From positions 1 to 45,349 of the forward strand of contig JAFQEC010000001.1 of NCBI GenBank assembly GCA_017415805.1: 45,349 bases of DNA, read 5' to 3'. This DNA is from Clostridia bacterium. GTDB lineage: Bacteria > Bacillota > Clostridia > Oscillospirales > CAG-272. The notes below the pieces were generated by a model, which was not told the origin of the DNA, did no database searches, and saw only the letters and a list, made by a program, of their open reading frames with translations. Below, in pieces: positions 1-8,587 of this stretch; the stretch's first letter is position 1; every line of letters starts with the position of its first letter. The position numbers and the translations under genes are program-made.

Positions 1-828
1 GTTGTAGCCGAAGGACTCGGTTGCAGCAGCCTTCATGGCAGCGTTGATGCCGTCAACGGTCACGTCCTTGCCCTTGACAACGGCAACCAGGATGGTGGTG
101 GAGCCGGTGCAGGTGGGAACGCGCTGAGCGGAACCGATCAGCTTGCCGTTGAGCTCGGGGATAACCAGACCGATTGCCTTTGCAGCACCGGTGGAGTTGG
201 GAACGATGTTCTGCGCGCCTGCGCGAGCACGGCGGAGGTCACCCTTGCGGTGAGGACCGTCGAGGATCATCTGGTCACCCGTGTAAGCGTGCACGGTGGT
301 CATGATGCCGCTCTGGATGGGGGCGTAGTTGTTCAGGGCCTTTGCCATGGGAGCGAGGCAGTTGGTGGTGCAGGATGCAGCCGAGATGATGGCGTCATCC
401 GCGGTCAGGGTGTTGTGGTTTACATTGTAAACGATGGTCTTGAGGTCCTTGCCTGCGGGAGCAGAGATCACGACCTTCTTTGCGCCTGCGTTGATGTGTG
501 CCTGGCTCTTCTCCTTGGAGCAGTAGAAGCCGGTGCACTCGAGAACAACGTCAACGCCAAGCTGGCCCCAAGGGCAGTTGTTTGCGTCCTTCTCGGCATA
601 GATCTTGAGGGTCTTGCCGTCCACCGTGATGGTGCCTGCCTCGTCATCGGCAACAACGTCGTGCTCGTAACGACCCTGAGCGGTGTCGTACTTGAGCAGG
701 TGAGCGAGCATCTTGGGGCTGGTCAGGTCGTTGATGGCAACAACCTCGTAGCCCTCAGCACCGAACATCTGACGGAACGCCAGACGACCAATACGGCCAA
801 AGCCGTTGATAGCAACTTTTACAGACAT
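1..828 (-). CDS. gap: Glyceraldehyde-3-phosphate dehydrogenase (C-terminus off the window)
   Basis: Cytosolic glycolytic enzyme that oxidises glyceraldehyde-3-phosphate to 1,3-bisphosphoglycerate with NAD. The reverse strand starts with a Rossmann segment containing INGFGRIGR. It continues through the catalytic SCTTNCLAP motif (active-site Cys) and the [27 protein letters not shown] and PTCTGSTTI segments typical of the family. About 276 of the usual 335 residues are present, and the C-terminus lies beyond position 1. The start at 828 has a CGGAGG ribosome site just upstream. It appears monocistronic from its own promoter (886-914) and lies downstream of phosphoglucomutase on the same strand. 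Identification is secure. Confidence 0.97.
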   Translation of the reverse strand, partial: MSVKVAINGFGRIGRLAFRQMFGAEGYEVVAINDLTSPKMLAHLLKYDTAQGRYEHDVVADDEAGTITVDGKTLKIYAEKDANNCPWGQLGVDVVLECTGFYCSKEKSQAHINAGAKKVVISAPAGKDLKTIVYNVNHNTLTADDAIISAASCTTNCLAPMAKALNNYAPIQSGIMTTVHAYTGDQMILDGPHRKGDLRRARAGAQNIVPNSTGAAKAIGLVIPELNGKLIGSAQRVPTCTGSTTILVAVVKGKDVTVDGINAAMKAAATESFGYN

Positions 829-885
829 TGTAAAAATCCTCCGTTTTTGTATATTTTATTTTTTGGATTCCAAAGTACCCGTATT

Positions 886-914
886 ATTTTACCGCATTTT
901 GCTGCACTTGGCAA
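886..914 (-). promoter_or_regulatory. Sigma-A-type promoter of gap
   Basis: Reading the minus strand, a TTGCCA -35 (909-914) and a TAAAAT -10 (886-891) are separated by exactly 17 bases. They lie 58 bases upstream of the gap start. The interval 829-996 holds no gene; it also contains a GC-rich palindrome near 952-966 just after the phosphoglucomutase stop, without a convincing T-run. Confidence 0.7.
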
Positions 915-996
915 GAGTTTTGCAAAAAATTTATCATTTTTTCGCAATCTGTCGCGCGAACGCGCGCAAAACGCTCATGATTTTGTGGATAATAGA

Positions 997-2676
997 TTAT
1001 TTTTCAAAGACCTTCTTCATGCACGCAAGCTTTTGCTCTGCCTCGGCACGGCTGGCGGCGGCAACGCAATAGTAGTACTTGCACTTGGGCTCGGTTCCGC
1101 TGGGGCGCACGGCGACCCAGCTTTGATCCGCGAGAAGATAGCGCAGCACGTTGGATGCGGGATAGCCCTGCTCCGTCATCTCCCGCGCGAGATAGTCCTC
1201 CACCTTGACAACGGCCACGCCGTTCACCTCGGCGGGGGGCTCGTTGCGCAGCGTGTCCAAGAGCTCTGCGATCTTCTGAACGCCCGCAGCACCCTTGTGC
1301 ACCACGTTGGTCAGCGCATCCAGATAGTACCCGTGCTCGGCGTAAATATCGTCCAGCACGTCCCACAGCGTTTTGCCCAGCGTTTTGTAATAGGCAGCCG
1401 CCTCACAGAGCATCAGCGATGCCTGCACGCCGTCCTTGTCGCGGGCGAAGTCGGCGATGAGGCATCCGTAGCTCTCCTCGTAGCCGAACACGTACGTGGC
1501 GTCGCCCTTGGTCTCATAGGCGTGGATCTTTTCGCCGATGAATTTGAAGCCCGTGAGGGTCTTATCCACACGAACGCCGTATTTCTCGCAAATGCGGTCT
1601 CCCAGCGTTGAGGTCACGATGGTGTTACACATCACGGCGTTCGCAGGGAGCGTGCCGTTCTTGTGGTGAAAATCGAGAATATAGTGCAGCAGCACCGCGC
1701 CCGACTGGTTGCCCGTCAGCAGCTCGTAGCTGCCGTTTCGCTTTGCCACCACGCCAAGGCGGTCGCAATCGGGATCGGTCGTAATAGCGATATCGGCATC
1801 CACACGCGCCGCGCAGGGAAGTGCCAGCTCATACGCCTCACGCGTTTCGGGATTGGGATTCTTGGTGTTGACAAAATCCTCGTCGGGGAAGCACTGCTCC
1901 TCTACCGCATGCACGCAATAGCCGCAGCGTGCCAGCACCTCGCGCACGGGCACATTACCCGTGCCGTGCTGGGGCGAATAGACCACCTTAAAGCCGTCCT
2001 TTTTGACATCGGGACGCAGGCGGATCGCCATGACCGCCTCATAATAGGCCTCATCCAGATCGGGGCCGAGCGTTTCGATCAGATCCCCCGCCTCGGCCTT
2101 TGTGAGCGAGCGAATGGCAAGCGGATCGTCGATCTGCCCGATGATGTCGATCAGCAGATCGGTCTCGTGGGGCACGAGCTGACAGCCCTCGCTGTTGTAG
2201 ACCTTGTAGCCGTTGTACTCGGCAGGGTTGTGCGAGGCCGTGATCACCACGCCGCCCGCAGCGCCAAGACGGCGCACCGCAAAGGACAGCTCAGGGGTGG
2301 GGCGCAGCGCATCAAAAATATAAGCCTTGATACCGTTGGCCGCAAGCACGCCTGCGGTCTCCATGCAAAAGACGCGGCTCATGCGGCGGTTGTCGTGCGC
2401 GATCACCACACCGCGGGAGCAAGCCTGCTCTCCCACAGTCTGCTTCAAATAGCGTGCATAGCCCAGCGTTGCACGGCGCACGGTATAGCGATTCATGCGG
2501 TTGGTGCCCGCACCGATCACACCGCGAAGTCCACCCGTGCCGAAGGCAAGATCCTGATAAAAGCGCTCATGGATCTCCTGCTCGTCACCCTCCAGCGCCA
2601 AAAGCTCTGCTCCGGTCTGCTCATCCAGACCCGAGTGGCCCAGCCACTCCCGATATGCTTGCATATGATTTGCCAT
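997..2676 (-). CDS. pgcA: Alpha-phosphoglucomutase / phosphohexomutase
   Basis: Interconverts glucose-1-phosphate and glucose-6-phosphate (possibly also other hexose or pentose phosphates) in the cytosol. The 559-residue protein has the four hallmarks of the alpha-phosphohexomutase superfamily in order: the phosphoserine loop TASHNPAEYNGYK (Ser148), the metal loop DPDCDRLG, the sugar loop FGYEESYG and the phosphate loop RPSGTEPK. The length fits the PgcA-type enzymes of Firmicutes. The frame stays open upstream of 2676, but the ATG at 2676 follows an AGGGGGA ribosome site at good spacing. Its product is the substrate of the rfbF homologue at 43657-44433, so it could feed that pathway (inference). 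Confidence 0.93.
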   Translation of the reverse strand: MANHMQAYREWLGHSGLDEQTGAELLALEGDEQEIHERFYQDLAFGTGGLRGVIGAGTNRMNRYTVRRATLGYARYLKQTVGEQACSRGVVIAHDNRRMSRVFCMETAGVLAANGIKAYIFDALRPTPELSFAVRRLGAAGGVVITASHNPAEYNGYKVYNSEGCQLVPHETDLLIDIIGQIDDPLAIRSLTKAEAGDLIETLGPDLDEAYYEAVMAIRLRPDVKKDGFKVVYSPQHGTGNVPVREVLARCGYCVHAVEEQCFPDEDFVNTKNPNPETREAYELALPCAARVDADIAITTDPDCDRLGVVAKRNGSYELLTGNQSGAVLLHYILDFHHKNGTLPANAVMCNTIVTSTLGDRICEKYGVRVDKTLTGFKFIGEKIHAYETKGDATYVFGYEESYGCLIADFARDKDGVQASLMLCEAAAYYKTLGKTLWDVLDDIYAEHGYYLDALTNVVHKGAAGVQKIAELLDTLRNEPPAEVNGVAVVKVEDYLAREMTEQGYPASNVLRYLLADQSWVAVRPSGTEPKCKYYYCVAAASRAEAEQKLACMKKVFEK

Positions 2677-2712
2677 GTTGTGCTCCCCCTTCACATTCGA
2701 TATTGGGATTTC

Positions 2713-2741
2713 AGTATAACACAATTCACTGTATATTTCAA
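2713..2741 (-). promoter_or_regulatory. Promoter of phosphoglucomutase gene
   Basis: On the minus strand, TTGAAA (2736-2741), 17 bases, then TATACT (2713-2718), 37 bases upstream of the 2676 start. The intergenic stretch 2677-2879 is AT-rich and carries divergent promoters for this gene and proS. Confidence 0.7.
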
Positions 2742-2816
2742 TGATAATTTAATATAATTTTAATAAAACTTTTGCTATTTTTCGATTTATTTTTTATATC
2801 CTGCGTGCGCGCCCGC

Positions 2817-2845
2817 TTGACAAAGCATGAAATTCGGGCTATAAT
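2817..2845 (+). promoter_or_regulatory. Promoter of proS
   Basis: Perfect TTGACA (2817-2822), 17-base spacer, perfect TATAAT (2840-2845). Transcription would start near 2852, leaving a leader of only about 28 bases, so there is no room for a T-box riboswitch. Confidence 0.88.
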
Positions 2846-2879
2846 GAGGGATAATACGGACACAAGAGAGGAAACCGAC

Positions 2880-4319
2880 ATGGCAAAGGAAAAGAAACTG
2901 GTGGAGCAGATCACCTCAATGGACGAGGATTTTGCACAATGGTACACCGACGTGGTAAAAAAGGCGGAGCTGATGGATTACTCCAGCGTCAAGGGCTGTA
3001 TGATCCTGCGCCCCTACGGCTACGCCATCTGGGAGAATATCCAGAAGGACCTGGATGCTCGCTTTAAGAAAACGGGACACGAGAACGTCTATATGCCCAT
3101 GTTCATCCCCGAGAGCTTGCTCACCAAGGAAAAGGATCACGTTGAGGGCTTTGCCCCCGAGTGCGCCTGGGTCACCTTTGGCGGCGAGAACAAGCTCTCC
3201 GAGCGTCTGGCGGTGCGCCCCACCTCCGAGACGCTGTTCTGTGAGCATTTCCGCAACGTGATCCACTCCTACCGCGATCTCCCCAAGCTCTACAACCAGT
3301 GGTGCTCGGTGGTGCGCTGGGAGAAGACCACGCGCCCGTTCCTGCGCACCTCGGAGTTCCTGTGGCAGGAGGGTCACACCATGCACGAGACCCGTGAGGA
3401 GGCCGAGGCCGAGACACTGCAAATGCTCAAGGTCTATGAGGACTTCTATCTCGAGGCCCTCGCCATTCCCGCCATTACGGGTCAGAAAACCGACAAGGAA
3501 AAATTTGCGGGTGCGGAGGCTACCTATACCATCGAGCCCATGATGCACAACGGCGTGGCGCTGCAGGGCGGCACCTCGCATTTCTTCGGCGATGGCTTTG
3601 CCAAGGCCTTTGACATCACCTTTGCCGCACGCGACAACACCGTAAAGCACCCCTATCAGACCTCGTGGGGCGTTTCCACGCGCTCGATCGGCGCCATCAT
3701 CATGACCCACGGCGACGACAACGGTCTGATCCTGCCCCCCACCGTGGCACCCATTCAGGTCGTCATCATTCCCATCGCCCAGCACAAGGAGGGCGTGCTG
3801 GACAAGGCAAACGAGATCCGAGACCGCCTTGCCGACACCCTGCGCGTCAAGCTGGACGACAGCGACCAGTCCACGGGCTGGAAGTTCAGCCAGTACGAGA
3901 TGAAGGGCGTGCCCGTGCGATTGGAGATCGGCCCGAAGGATATGGAAAACAACTCCTGCGTGCTGGTCAGCCGCGTCACGCGCGAGAAAAAGTTTGTTTC
4001 TCTGGACAACGTTGAGGCCGAGGTCGCCGCAATGCTGAAGCAGGTGCACGACGAGCTGGTCGAGCGCGCGCGCCGGAACCTTGCGGAAAAAACGCATATC
4101 GCCACCACGATGCCCGAGCTCTTGGACGTGGCAGAGCACAAGCCCGGCTATATCAAGGCTATGTGGTGCGGCGACGTTGCCTGCGAGGACGCCATCAAGG
4201 AGCAGACGGGCGGCGTGAAATCCCGTTGCATCCCCTTCACAGAGGAAAAGCTTTCCGACACCTGCGTTTGCTGCGGCAAAAAGGCAAAGCATATGGTTGT
4301 CTGGGGCAGACAGTACTGA
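2880..4319 (+). CDS. proS: Prolyl-tRNA synthetase, archaeal/eukaryotic-like type
   Basis: Class II aminoacyl-tRNA synthetase that charges tRNA-Pro. At 479 residues it lacks the editing insertion of the longer bacterial ProRS. It shows the RPTSET segment, motif 2 ([15 protein letters not shown]), the [10 protein letters not shown] segment, motif 3 ([17 protein letters not shown]) and a C-terminal extension ending [18 protein letters not shown]. That layout is the ProS type 3 form found in Archaea, eukaryotes and several Clostridia. The start at 2880 is chosen because AGAGAGG precedes it; the longer open frame would begin before the promoter. It is monocistronic, between its own promoter and a strong terminator. 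Confidence 0.95.
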   Translation: MAKEKKLVEQITSMDEDFAQWYTDVVKKAELMDYSSVKGCMILRPYGYAIWENIQKDLDARFKKTGHENVYMPMFIPESLLTKEKDHVEGFAPECAWVTFGGENKLSERLAVRPTSETLFCEHFRNVIHSYRDLPKLYNQWCSVVRWEKTTRPFLRTSEFLWQEGHTMHETREEAEAETLQMLKVYEDFYLEALAIPAITGQKTDKEKFAGAEATYTIEPMMHNGVALQGGTSHFFGDGFAKAFDITFAARDNTVKHPYQTSWGVSTRSIGAIIMTHGDDNGLILPPTVAPIQVVIIPIAQHKEGVLDKANEIRDRLADTLRVKLDDSDQSTGWKFSQYEMKGVPVRLEIGPKDMENNSCVLVSRVTREKKFVSLDNVEAEVAAMLKQVHDELVERARRNLAEKTHIATTMPELLDVAEHKPGYIKAMWCGDVACEDAIKEQTGGVKSRCIPFTEEKLSDTCVCCGKKAKHMVVWGRQY

Positions 4320-4337
4320 TCGCATCCTATAAGCTGT

Positions 4338-4366
4338 GGCCACCCGCTTGCGGGTGGCCCTTTTTT
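4338..4366 (+). terminator. Rho-independent terminator of proS
   Basis: Perfect 9-bp stem GGCCACCCG/CGGGTGGCC with a CTTG loop, followed by CTTTTTT. Confidence 0.92.
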
Positions 4367-4469
4367 ACATTATAAAAATATTTGCGCACACTTTTTGCAC
4401 CGTCGGTCATATTCGGCGCACTCCTTCCATATATTGCAGTGAAAGCCATTCAAAAAGGGAGGGACCCCG

Positions 4470-4949
4470 ATGTTCGTATATTCGATGCGCGCCGGCACTG
4501 TCCGTTTTTTTGGTATCATCTGCGTGGCGCTTGCTGCCCTGATCACCCTGATCGCCTTTGTACCCGAGCTTCAGCCCGTGGCCGCCAGTGCCGAGGGCGA
4601 GAGCGAGAGCGTGTCGTACGAGAAGGTGCGCTCCGACGAGGACCGTATTGCGTTTCTGGCACAGTTCGGCTGGCAGGTAGAGGCCACACCCACCGAGAGC
4701 ACCACGGTGACCATTCCGCGTGAGTTCGATAAGGTGTTCGCCGCCTACAATGAGCTTCAACGCACGCAGGGCCTGGATCTTACGCAGTACGGCGGAAAGA
4801 CGGTTGAGCGATACACCTACACCGTAACGAATTACGAGGGCTACGAGGGCACGGTTCTTGCCAATCTGCTGATCTACCGCGGGCGCGTCATTGGCGGCGA
4901 CGTCTGCTCGGCCGCAACCGACGGATTCCTGCACGGATTTTCCAAATAA
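4470..4949 (+). CDS. DUF4830-like membrane-anchored or secreted protein
   Basis: A 159-residue protein of unknown function. One hydrophobic segment (about residues 11-31) could be a signal anchor or signal peptide. It is followed by a low-complexity Ser/Glu linker and a soluble domain beginning EDRIAFLAQFGWQVE, with an FDKVFAAYNELQ segment. From memory this resembles the DUF4830 family of small Clostridia exported proteins; I cannot confirm it here. The start is supported by GGGAGG eight bases upstream. It sits alone between two terminators, and no clear promoter was found in 4367-4469. Confidence 0.8.
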   Translation: MFVYSMRAGTVRFFGIICVALAALITLIAFVPELQPVAASAEGESESVSYEKVRSDEDRIAFLAQFGWQVEATPTESTTVTIPREFDKVFAAYNELQRTQGLDLTQYGGKTVERYTYTVTNYEGYEGTVLANLLIYRGRVIGGDVCSAATDGFLHGFSK

Positions 4950-4966
4950 AGAGCTTCGTATTTTTT

Positions 4967-4997
4967 CCGCGAGGGCGCACAGCCCCCGCGGATTTTT
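4967..4997 (+). terminator. Terminator after the DUF4830-like gene
   Basis: Hairpin CCGCGAGGGC / GCCCCCGCGG (one mismatch) followed by ATTTTT. Confidence 0.75.
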
Positions 4998-5158
4998 GCG
5001 TTCTTTTTTCGCTTGTGCCGTCCCTTTGAGCTCAAAAATATGCCCCCAAACGGGTCAAGTTTCAAAAAACAGGTGGGCAGACGGGCTATTTTTTTGTTTT
5101 TTTCATCTTTTTTGCAAAAAATATGATTAAAACTCTTCCATTTTATTATTTTTTATGT

Positions 5159-5164
5159 TATAAT
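5159..5164 (+). promoter_or_regulatory. Probable -10 element of the GLUG surface-protein gene
   Basis: TATAAT preceded by a strongly AT-rich stretch (5090-5158). No good TTGACA match is at 17 bases, so only the -10 is called. The leader 5171-5260 is about 100 bases long and matches no riboswitch I recognise. The stretch 4998-5158 holds no gene. Confidence 0.5.
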
Positions 5165-5274
5165 AAGACAACACTATAGTAGCAAATTCTGTACGTGTGT
5201 GGCCCTTTCGGGTGTTGCGGCAAAATGCAAACGCCCAAATCCCCGTATCAATTTTATTTTGGGAGGTTCATCAG

Positions 5275-8133
5275 ATGAAGAAAAGAATCCTTGCTTGTCT
5301 TCTCACCTTGCTCATGGTCGTCTCCATGATCCCCGCCTTCGGTCTTACGACCCTTGCGGCAACCGAGGCACGCACCATGACACAGCTTGCCGCCGGCAGC
5401 GACGCAGTGCACAACGAGCGCATTACGATCGCAAGCGCCGCAGAGCTGGGCCTGCTCTCCGACTATGTCAATGCCGGCCGTAACAGCGTCTATGTCACCT
5501 TTGAGCTTTTGGCTGACATCACGCTCAACGAGGGCACGTTCGGCGCGAACGGTGCTTGGTATGCGGACGGTAGCGCCACCCCCAGCACCGAGACCCCGGA
5601 TGCATTTGCTCCCATCGGCACAATGGGTACGCCCTTCGCAGGCACCTTCAGCGGCAACGGTCACACCGTGAACGGTCTTTATATCGATTCGACCAACAAC
5701 AACGTCGGCCTGTTCGGCTATGTGTCCTCGATCGCTCGTATTCAGGATCTCACGATCTCCAACAGCTATGTCTCGGGCAGCACCTACACCGGTGCAGTCG
5801 TCGGCTTGGCAGCCGCCGGTGCGGGCACCCCTGTGATCGACAACTGTGTCAACAACGGCTACGTTGTCGGCAAGGACGGTGCTGTCGGCGGTATCCTTGG
5901 CGGCTCCTTCGGCGTGACCGTGCGCAACTGCACCAACAACGGCGAGGTCAGCTCTCTGGCTTCCGCTGCCTTCAGCATCGGCGGCATCGTCGGGCGGCTT
6001 TCGGGTGACGTGATCAACTCGGTCAACACCGCGCTGGTCGGCAACAGCATTTATCAGGCATACGTCGGTGGCATCGTCGGCACACACGCAAGCGGCAAGA
6101 TCGAGAACAATGTCAACTACGGCCCCACCTTCCGCAAGACGGGTGGCGTCGTGGGCTCGAGCGCAGACACCGCCAAGATCAAGGGCAACTATTACGAGCT
6201 CGGCATGGCGAACTACGGTATTGGCTCTGAGACGGATGTCGCCTCTGCCACCGCGCGCAAATCCTCGATTCAAATGTCCTCCACGGCGATGCTCCAGATC
6301 CTGAACGAGTACGTCGGCAAGAATATGGATCACTGCCATGCATGGATCTTCGCAGAAAATTCGATCCGCCCCGCTCTCTCAAGCGCTACTCCCACCATTT
6401 CGATCAGCGCAGGCAATAAGCTTTACGCAGCCGCCACGCTGACCGACGCACTCTACACGGCAGGCTCTAACGCAAACAGCACCGTGAAGCTGCTCGACTC
6501 GGTCACCGTGGACGGTGCAGAGCTGGGTGGCACCTATACGCTGGATCTCAACGGCAAGACCATCACCGCAAGCAAGCCTCTTACCGTTTCCACGGGCACT
6601 GTCACCGTTACCGACTCGGTCGGCAACGGCAAGATCACCTGTGACAACGGCTCGGCTCTGGTTTTGCAGGGCGGCTCCGCTAAGATCAATGCAGGCTCCT
6701 TTGTTTCTACCACCACCTACGCCGTCACGAACAACGGCACCAAGATGCTCTATCTCTCGGGCAAGCCCTCCTTCTCGGGTGTGGGTGCTTCGATCTATCT
6801 CGGCTACGCCAACACCCTCTCGGGCAACGACGGCGCAGAATCCAACCCCAAATCCTACGAGGGCGGCAATGTCACCATCAGCTGCGGCTGGCAGCTCGAC
6901 GACGGCTCTGTAATCGCGCAGAATGCACCCGAGGGCAAGTTCTATCCGCAATACGACACGAGCAAGTACGCAACCGAGATCGTGGACGGCAGCCTGACGC
7001 TCAAAAAGATCTTCTTCGGCTCTTGGTGGTTCGTGGGTGCTATGCTGGCTCTGGCCGCAGGCGTTCTGATCTTCACCCTGATCCGCACCGCACAGTTCAA
7101 GAGAAGACTGAACAGCATCAACGTGCTCGCATTTCTTCCTCTTGCACTTGTAACGACCCGTCAGACCGTCGCGCTGATCATCGCAGGCGTTGCCCTTCTG
7201 GCAAGCGTCGCATACTGTGTGATCTCGCTGGTGACACAGAACAAAAAGCTCAAGGCAGCTAAGGCAACGCCCAAGAAGGCAGAGCCCGCTAAGCAAGAGC
7301 CGATCGTTGCCAAGGAAGAGCCTGTTGTAGCAGCCCCTGTTGAGGAAGCTCCCGTTGAGGAAGCTCCTGCTGAGGAAGCTCCTGTCGAGGAAGCTCCCGT
7401 TGAGGAAGCTCCTGTTGAGGAAGCTCCTGTTGAGGAAGCTCCTGTTGAGGAAGCTCCTGTTGAAGAAGCACCTGCTGAGGAAGCTCCCGTTGAGGAAGCT
7501 CCTGCCGAGGAAGCTCCTGTTGAGGAAGCTCCTGTTGAGGAAGCTCCTGTTGAAGAAGCACCTGCCGAGGAAGCTCCTGTCGAGGAAGCTCCCGTTGAGG
7601 AAGCTCCCGTGGCGGCTCCCAAGCTCAACCGTGTGGTGGTTCCCGAAACCGATGCAAACGGCAACGTGATCTACTCGAACTACAAGAAATCCTTTACCGC
7701 ACGCATGATCCAATCCTCTGAGGACGTACAGGAGCGCTACGAAACGCTCAAGAACGCCCTGCTCTCCTACAAGAAGGTCTCCTCTCGCGTGAGCTGGAGC
7801 TACGATTCCTTCAAGAGTGGCAAGAAGCAGCTGGCCAAGTTTGCGATTCGTGGCAAGACGCTATGCCTGTTCCTTGCTTTGGATCCCTCGACACTGGAGA
7901 CCTCGAAATACAACATCACCAATGTAAGCGATTCCAAGAAGTACAGCAACGTTCCCTGCCGCCTGCGTCTGACCTCCAAGCGCAGCGTCAAGTGGGGGCT
8001 TGAGCTGATCGCACAGCTTGCGGAAAATGAGGGCTTGGCTGCAAACCCCAAGTTCAAGGCCAAGACCTATAAATCCGCGTACATTTCCGACGAGGAGCTG
8101 CTGGAGCAGAACCTCATCAAGAAGGTACAGTAA
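5275..8133 (+). CDS. GLUG/beta-helix surface membrane protein with EEAPV repeat and conserved cytoplasmic C-terminal domain
   Basis: A 952-residue envelope protein of unknown function. The Sec signal peptide spans residues 1-30. An ectodomain of GLUG-like repeats (about 120-285; recurring VGGIVG/TGAVVG-type glycine motifs) runs into a Gly/Asn/Thr-rich beta-helix-like part (about 370-575). Hydrophobic segments lie near 582-604, 613-627 and 628-652; with Lys/Arg after the first and last, the tail is probably cytoplasmic. The linker 690-779 is 18 exact-frame copies of EEAPV or EEAPA. The last 150 residues form a globular domain with IRGKTLCLFLALDP, which I recall in other uncharacterised Clostridia membrane proteins. 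The start at 5275 follows GGGAGG; 26 residues of open frame upstream are unlikely to be translated. It could be an adhesin or a sensor. Confidence 0.88.
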   Translation: MKKRILACLLTLLMVVSMIPAFGLTTLAATEARTMTQLAAGSDAVHNERITIASAAELGLLSDYVNAGRNSVYVTFELLADITLNEGTFGANGAWYADGSATPSTETPDAFAPIGTMGTPFAGTFSGNGHTVNGLYIDSTNNNVGLFGYVSSIARIQDLTISNSYVSGSTYTGAVVGLAAAGAGTPVIDNCVNNGYVVGKDGAVGGILGGSFGVTVRNCTNNGEVSSLASAAFSIGGIVGRLSGDVINSVNTALVGNSIYQAYVGGIVGTHASGKIENNVNYGPTFRKTGGVVGSSADTAKIKGNYYELGMANYGIGSETDVASATARKSSIQMSSTAMLQILNEYVGKNMDHCHAWIFAENSIRPALSSATPTISISAGNKLYAAATLTDALYTAGSNANSTVKLLDSVTVDGAELGGTYTLDLNGKTITASKPLTVSTGTVTVTDSVGNGKITCDNGSALVLQGGSAKINAGSFVSTTTYAVTNNGTKMLYLSGKPSFSGVGASIYLGYANTLSGNDGAESNPKSYEGGNVTISCGWQLDDGSVIAQNAPEGKFYPQYDTSKYATEIVDGSLTLKKIFFGSWWFVGAMLALAAGVLIFTLIRTAQFKRRLNSINVLAFLPLALVTTRQTVALIIAGVALLASVAYCVISLVTQNKKLKAAKATPKKAEPAKQEPIVAKEEPVVAAPVEEAPVEEAPAEEAPVEEAPVEEAPVEEAPVEEAPVEEAPVEEAPAEEAPVEEAPAEEAPVEEAPVEEAPVEEAPAEEAPVEEAPVEEAPVAAPKLNRVVVPETDANGNVIYSNYKKSFTARMIQSSEDVQERYETLKNALLSYKKVSSRVSWSYDSFKSGKKQLAKFAIRGKTLCLFLALDPSTLETSKYNITNVSDSKKYSNVPCRLRLTSKRSVKWGLELIAQLAENEGLAANPKFKAKTYKSAYISDEELLEQNLIKKVQ
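7342..7611 (+). repeat. 18 tandem copies of a 15-bp coding repeat (EEAPV/EEAPA)
   Basis: The unit GAGGAAGCTCCTGTT is repeated 18 times without a frame break (270 bp), with synonymous third-base variation and a GTT/GCT change giving Val or Ala. The run encodes an acidic, proline-rich, probably extended linker. Copy number is likely to vary between strains by slippage. Confidence 0.97.
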
Positions 8134-8144
8134 AACCGCTCAAA

Positions 8145-8173
8145 AGCGCACCGCATCTGCGGTGCGCTTTTTT
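8145..8173 (+). terminator. Terminator of the GLUG surface-protein gene
   Basis: 10-bp stem AGCGCACCGC/GCGGTGCGCT with an ATCT loop and a run of six to seven T. Confidence 0.92.
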
Positions 8174-8511
8174 ATTGTAACAGAAAACCTCGCCATAGTG
8201 CGTATCGGCAAAATCGCTTCGCAATTCTTGCCACAAAGGATGCTGCGCATCCTTTGGATTAGGGCTATGCCCGAAGCTGAAATCCCCCCACTATGCGGGG
8301 GGATTATTATTGTGTTACGGTCTGAAATCGGTGTGCCCACCACCCATCGCCAAAACGCCCAAAGCCTCGCCTGAGGGCACAGCAAAGACAAACGGGCCGC
8401 GCAGTGCACAGAGGCGCCAAAATCGCCCCAAAATCGACGCGAGAGGAATGGGCGGTCGGCCCCCTGCACACAGCGCAAGATGGCCGTTTCGCAGCATTTT
8501 ATCATGCAAGC
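8174..8511. other. Noncoding stretch with several short hairpins
   Basis: No credible gene between the two convergent surface-protein genes. Visible structures on the plus strand are AAAGGATGC-TGC-GCATCCTTT (8235-8255, 9 bp), GGGC-TAT-GCCC (8262-8272) and AATCCCCCC/GGGGGGATT (8281-8305, 9 bp). The rest (8306-8511) is mixed-composition DNA whose open frames look like chance. It could be a degenerate dispersed repeat or an unstructured 3' region. Confidence 0.6.
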
Positions 8512-8550
8512 AAAAAAGCACGGAATCCAAAACAGATTCCGTGCTTTTTT
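8512..8550 (-). terminator. Bidirectional-looking terminator of the 1199-residue protein gene
   Basis: A-run, 10-bp stem GCACGGAATC/GATTCCGTGC with a 7-base loop, then T-run. It lies 38 bases past the minus-strand stop at 8588. Confidence 0.9.
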
Positions 8551-8587
8551 CAACAACAAAGAGGGATCTCCTGTTGTTTGAGGGTTG

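Noticed and set aside
1663..2757. Long plus-strand open frame over the phosphoglucomutase gene
   Set aside because: Antisense shadow of a GC-rich gene; no ribosome site and composition of a mirror frame. The same applies to long frames opposite proS, the surface proteins, galK, the ThDP gene, rfbH and rfbG.
2846..2879. T-box or other riboswitch ahead of proS
   Set aside because: The leader is about 28 bases, too short for any riboswitch.
7342..7611. Possible CRISPR-like direct repeats
   Set aside because: The unit is 15 bp with no spacers and is an in-frame coding repeat.
6379..7713. 444-residue minus-strand frame with Ser/Phe/Leu-rich repeats
   Set aside because: It is the antisense image of the EEAPV repeat and ectodomain of the 5275-8133 gene, without start signals.
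8140..8559. Small open frames on both strands between the two surface-protein genes
   Set aside because: They run through two terminator hairpins, lack ribosome sites and have Arg/Trp/Cys-rich chance composition.
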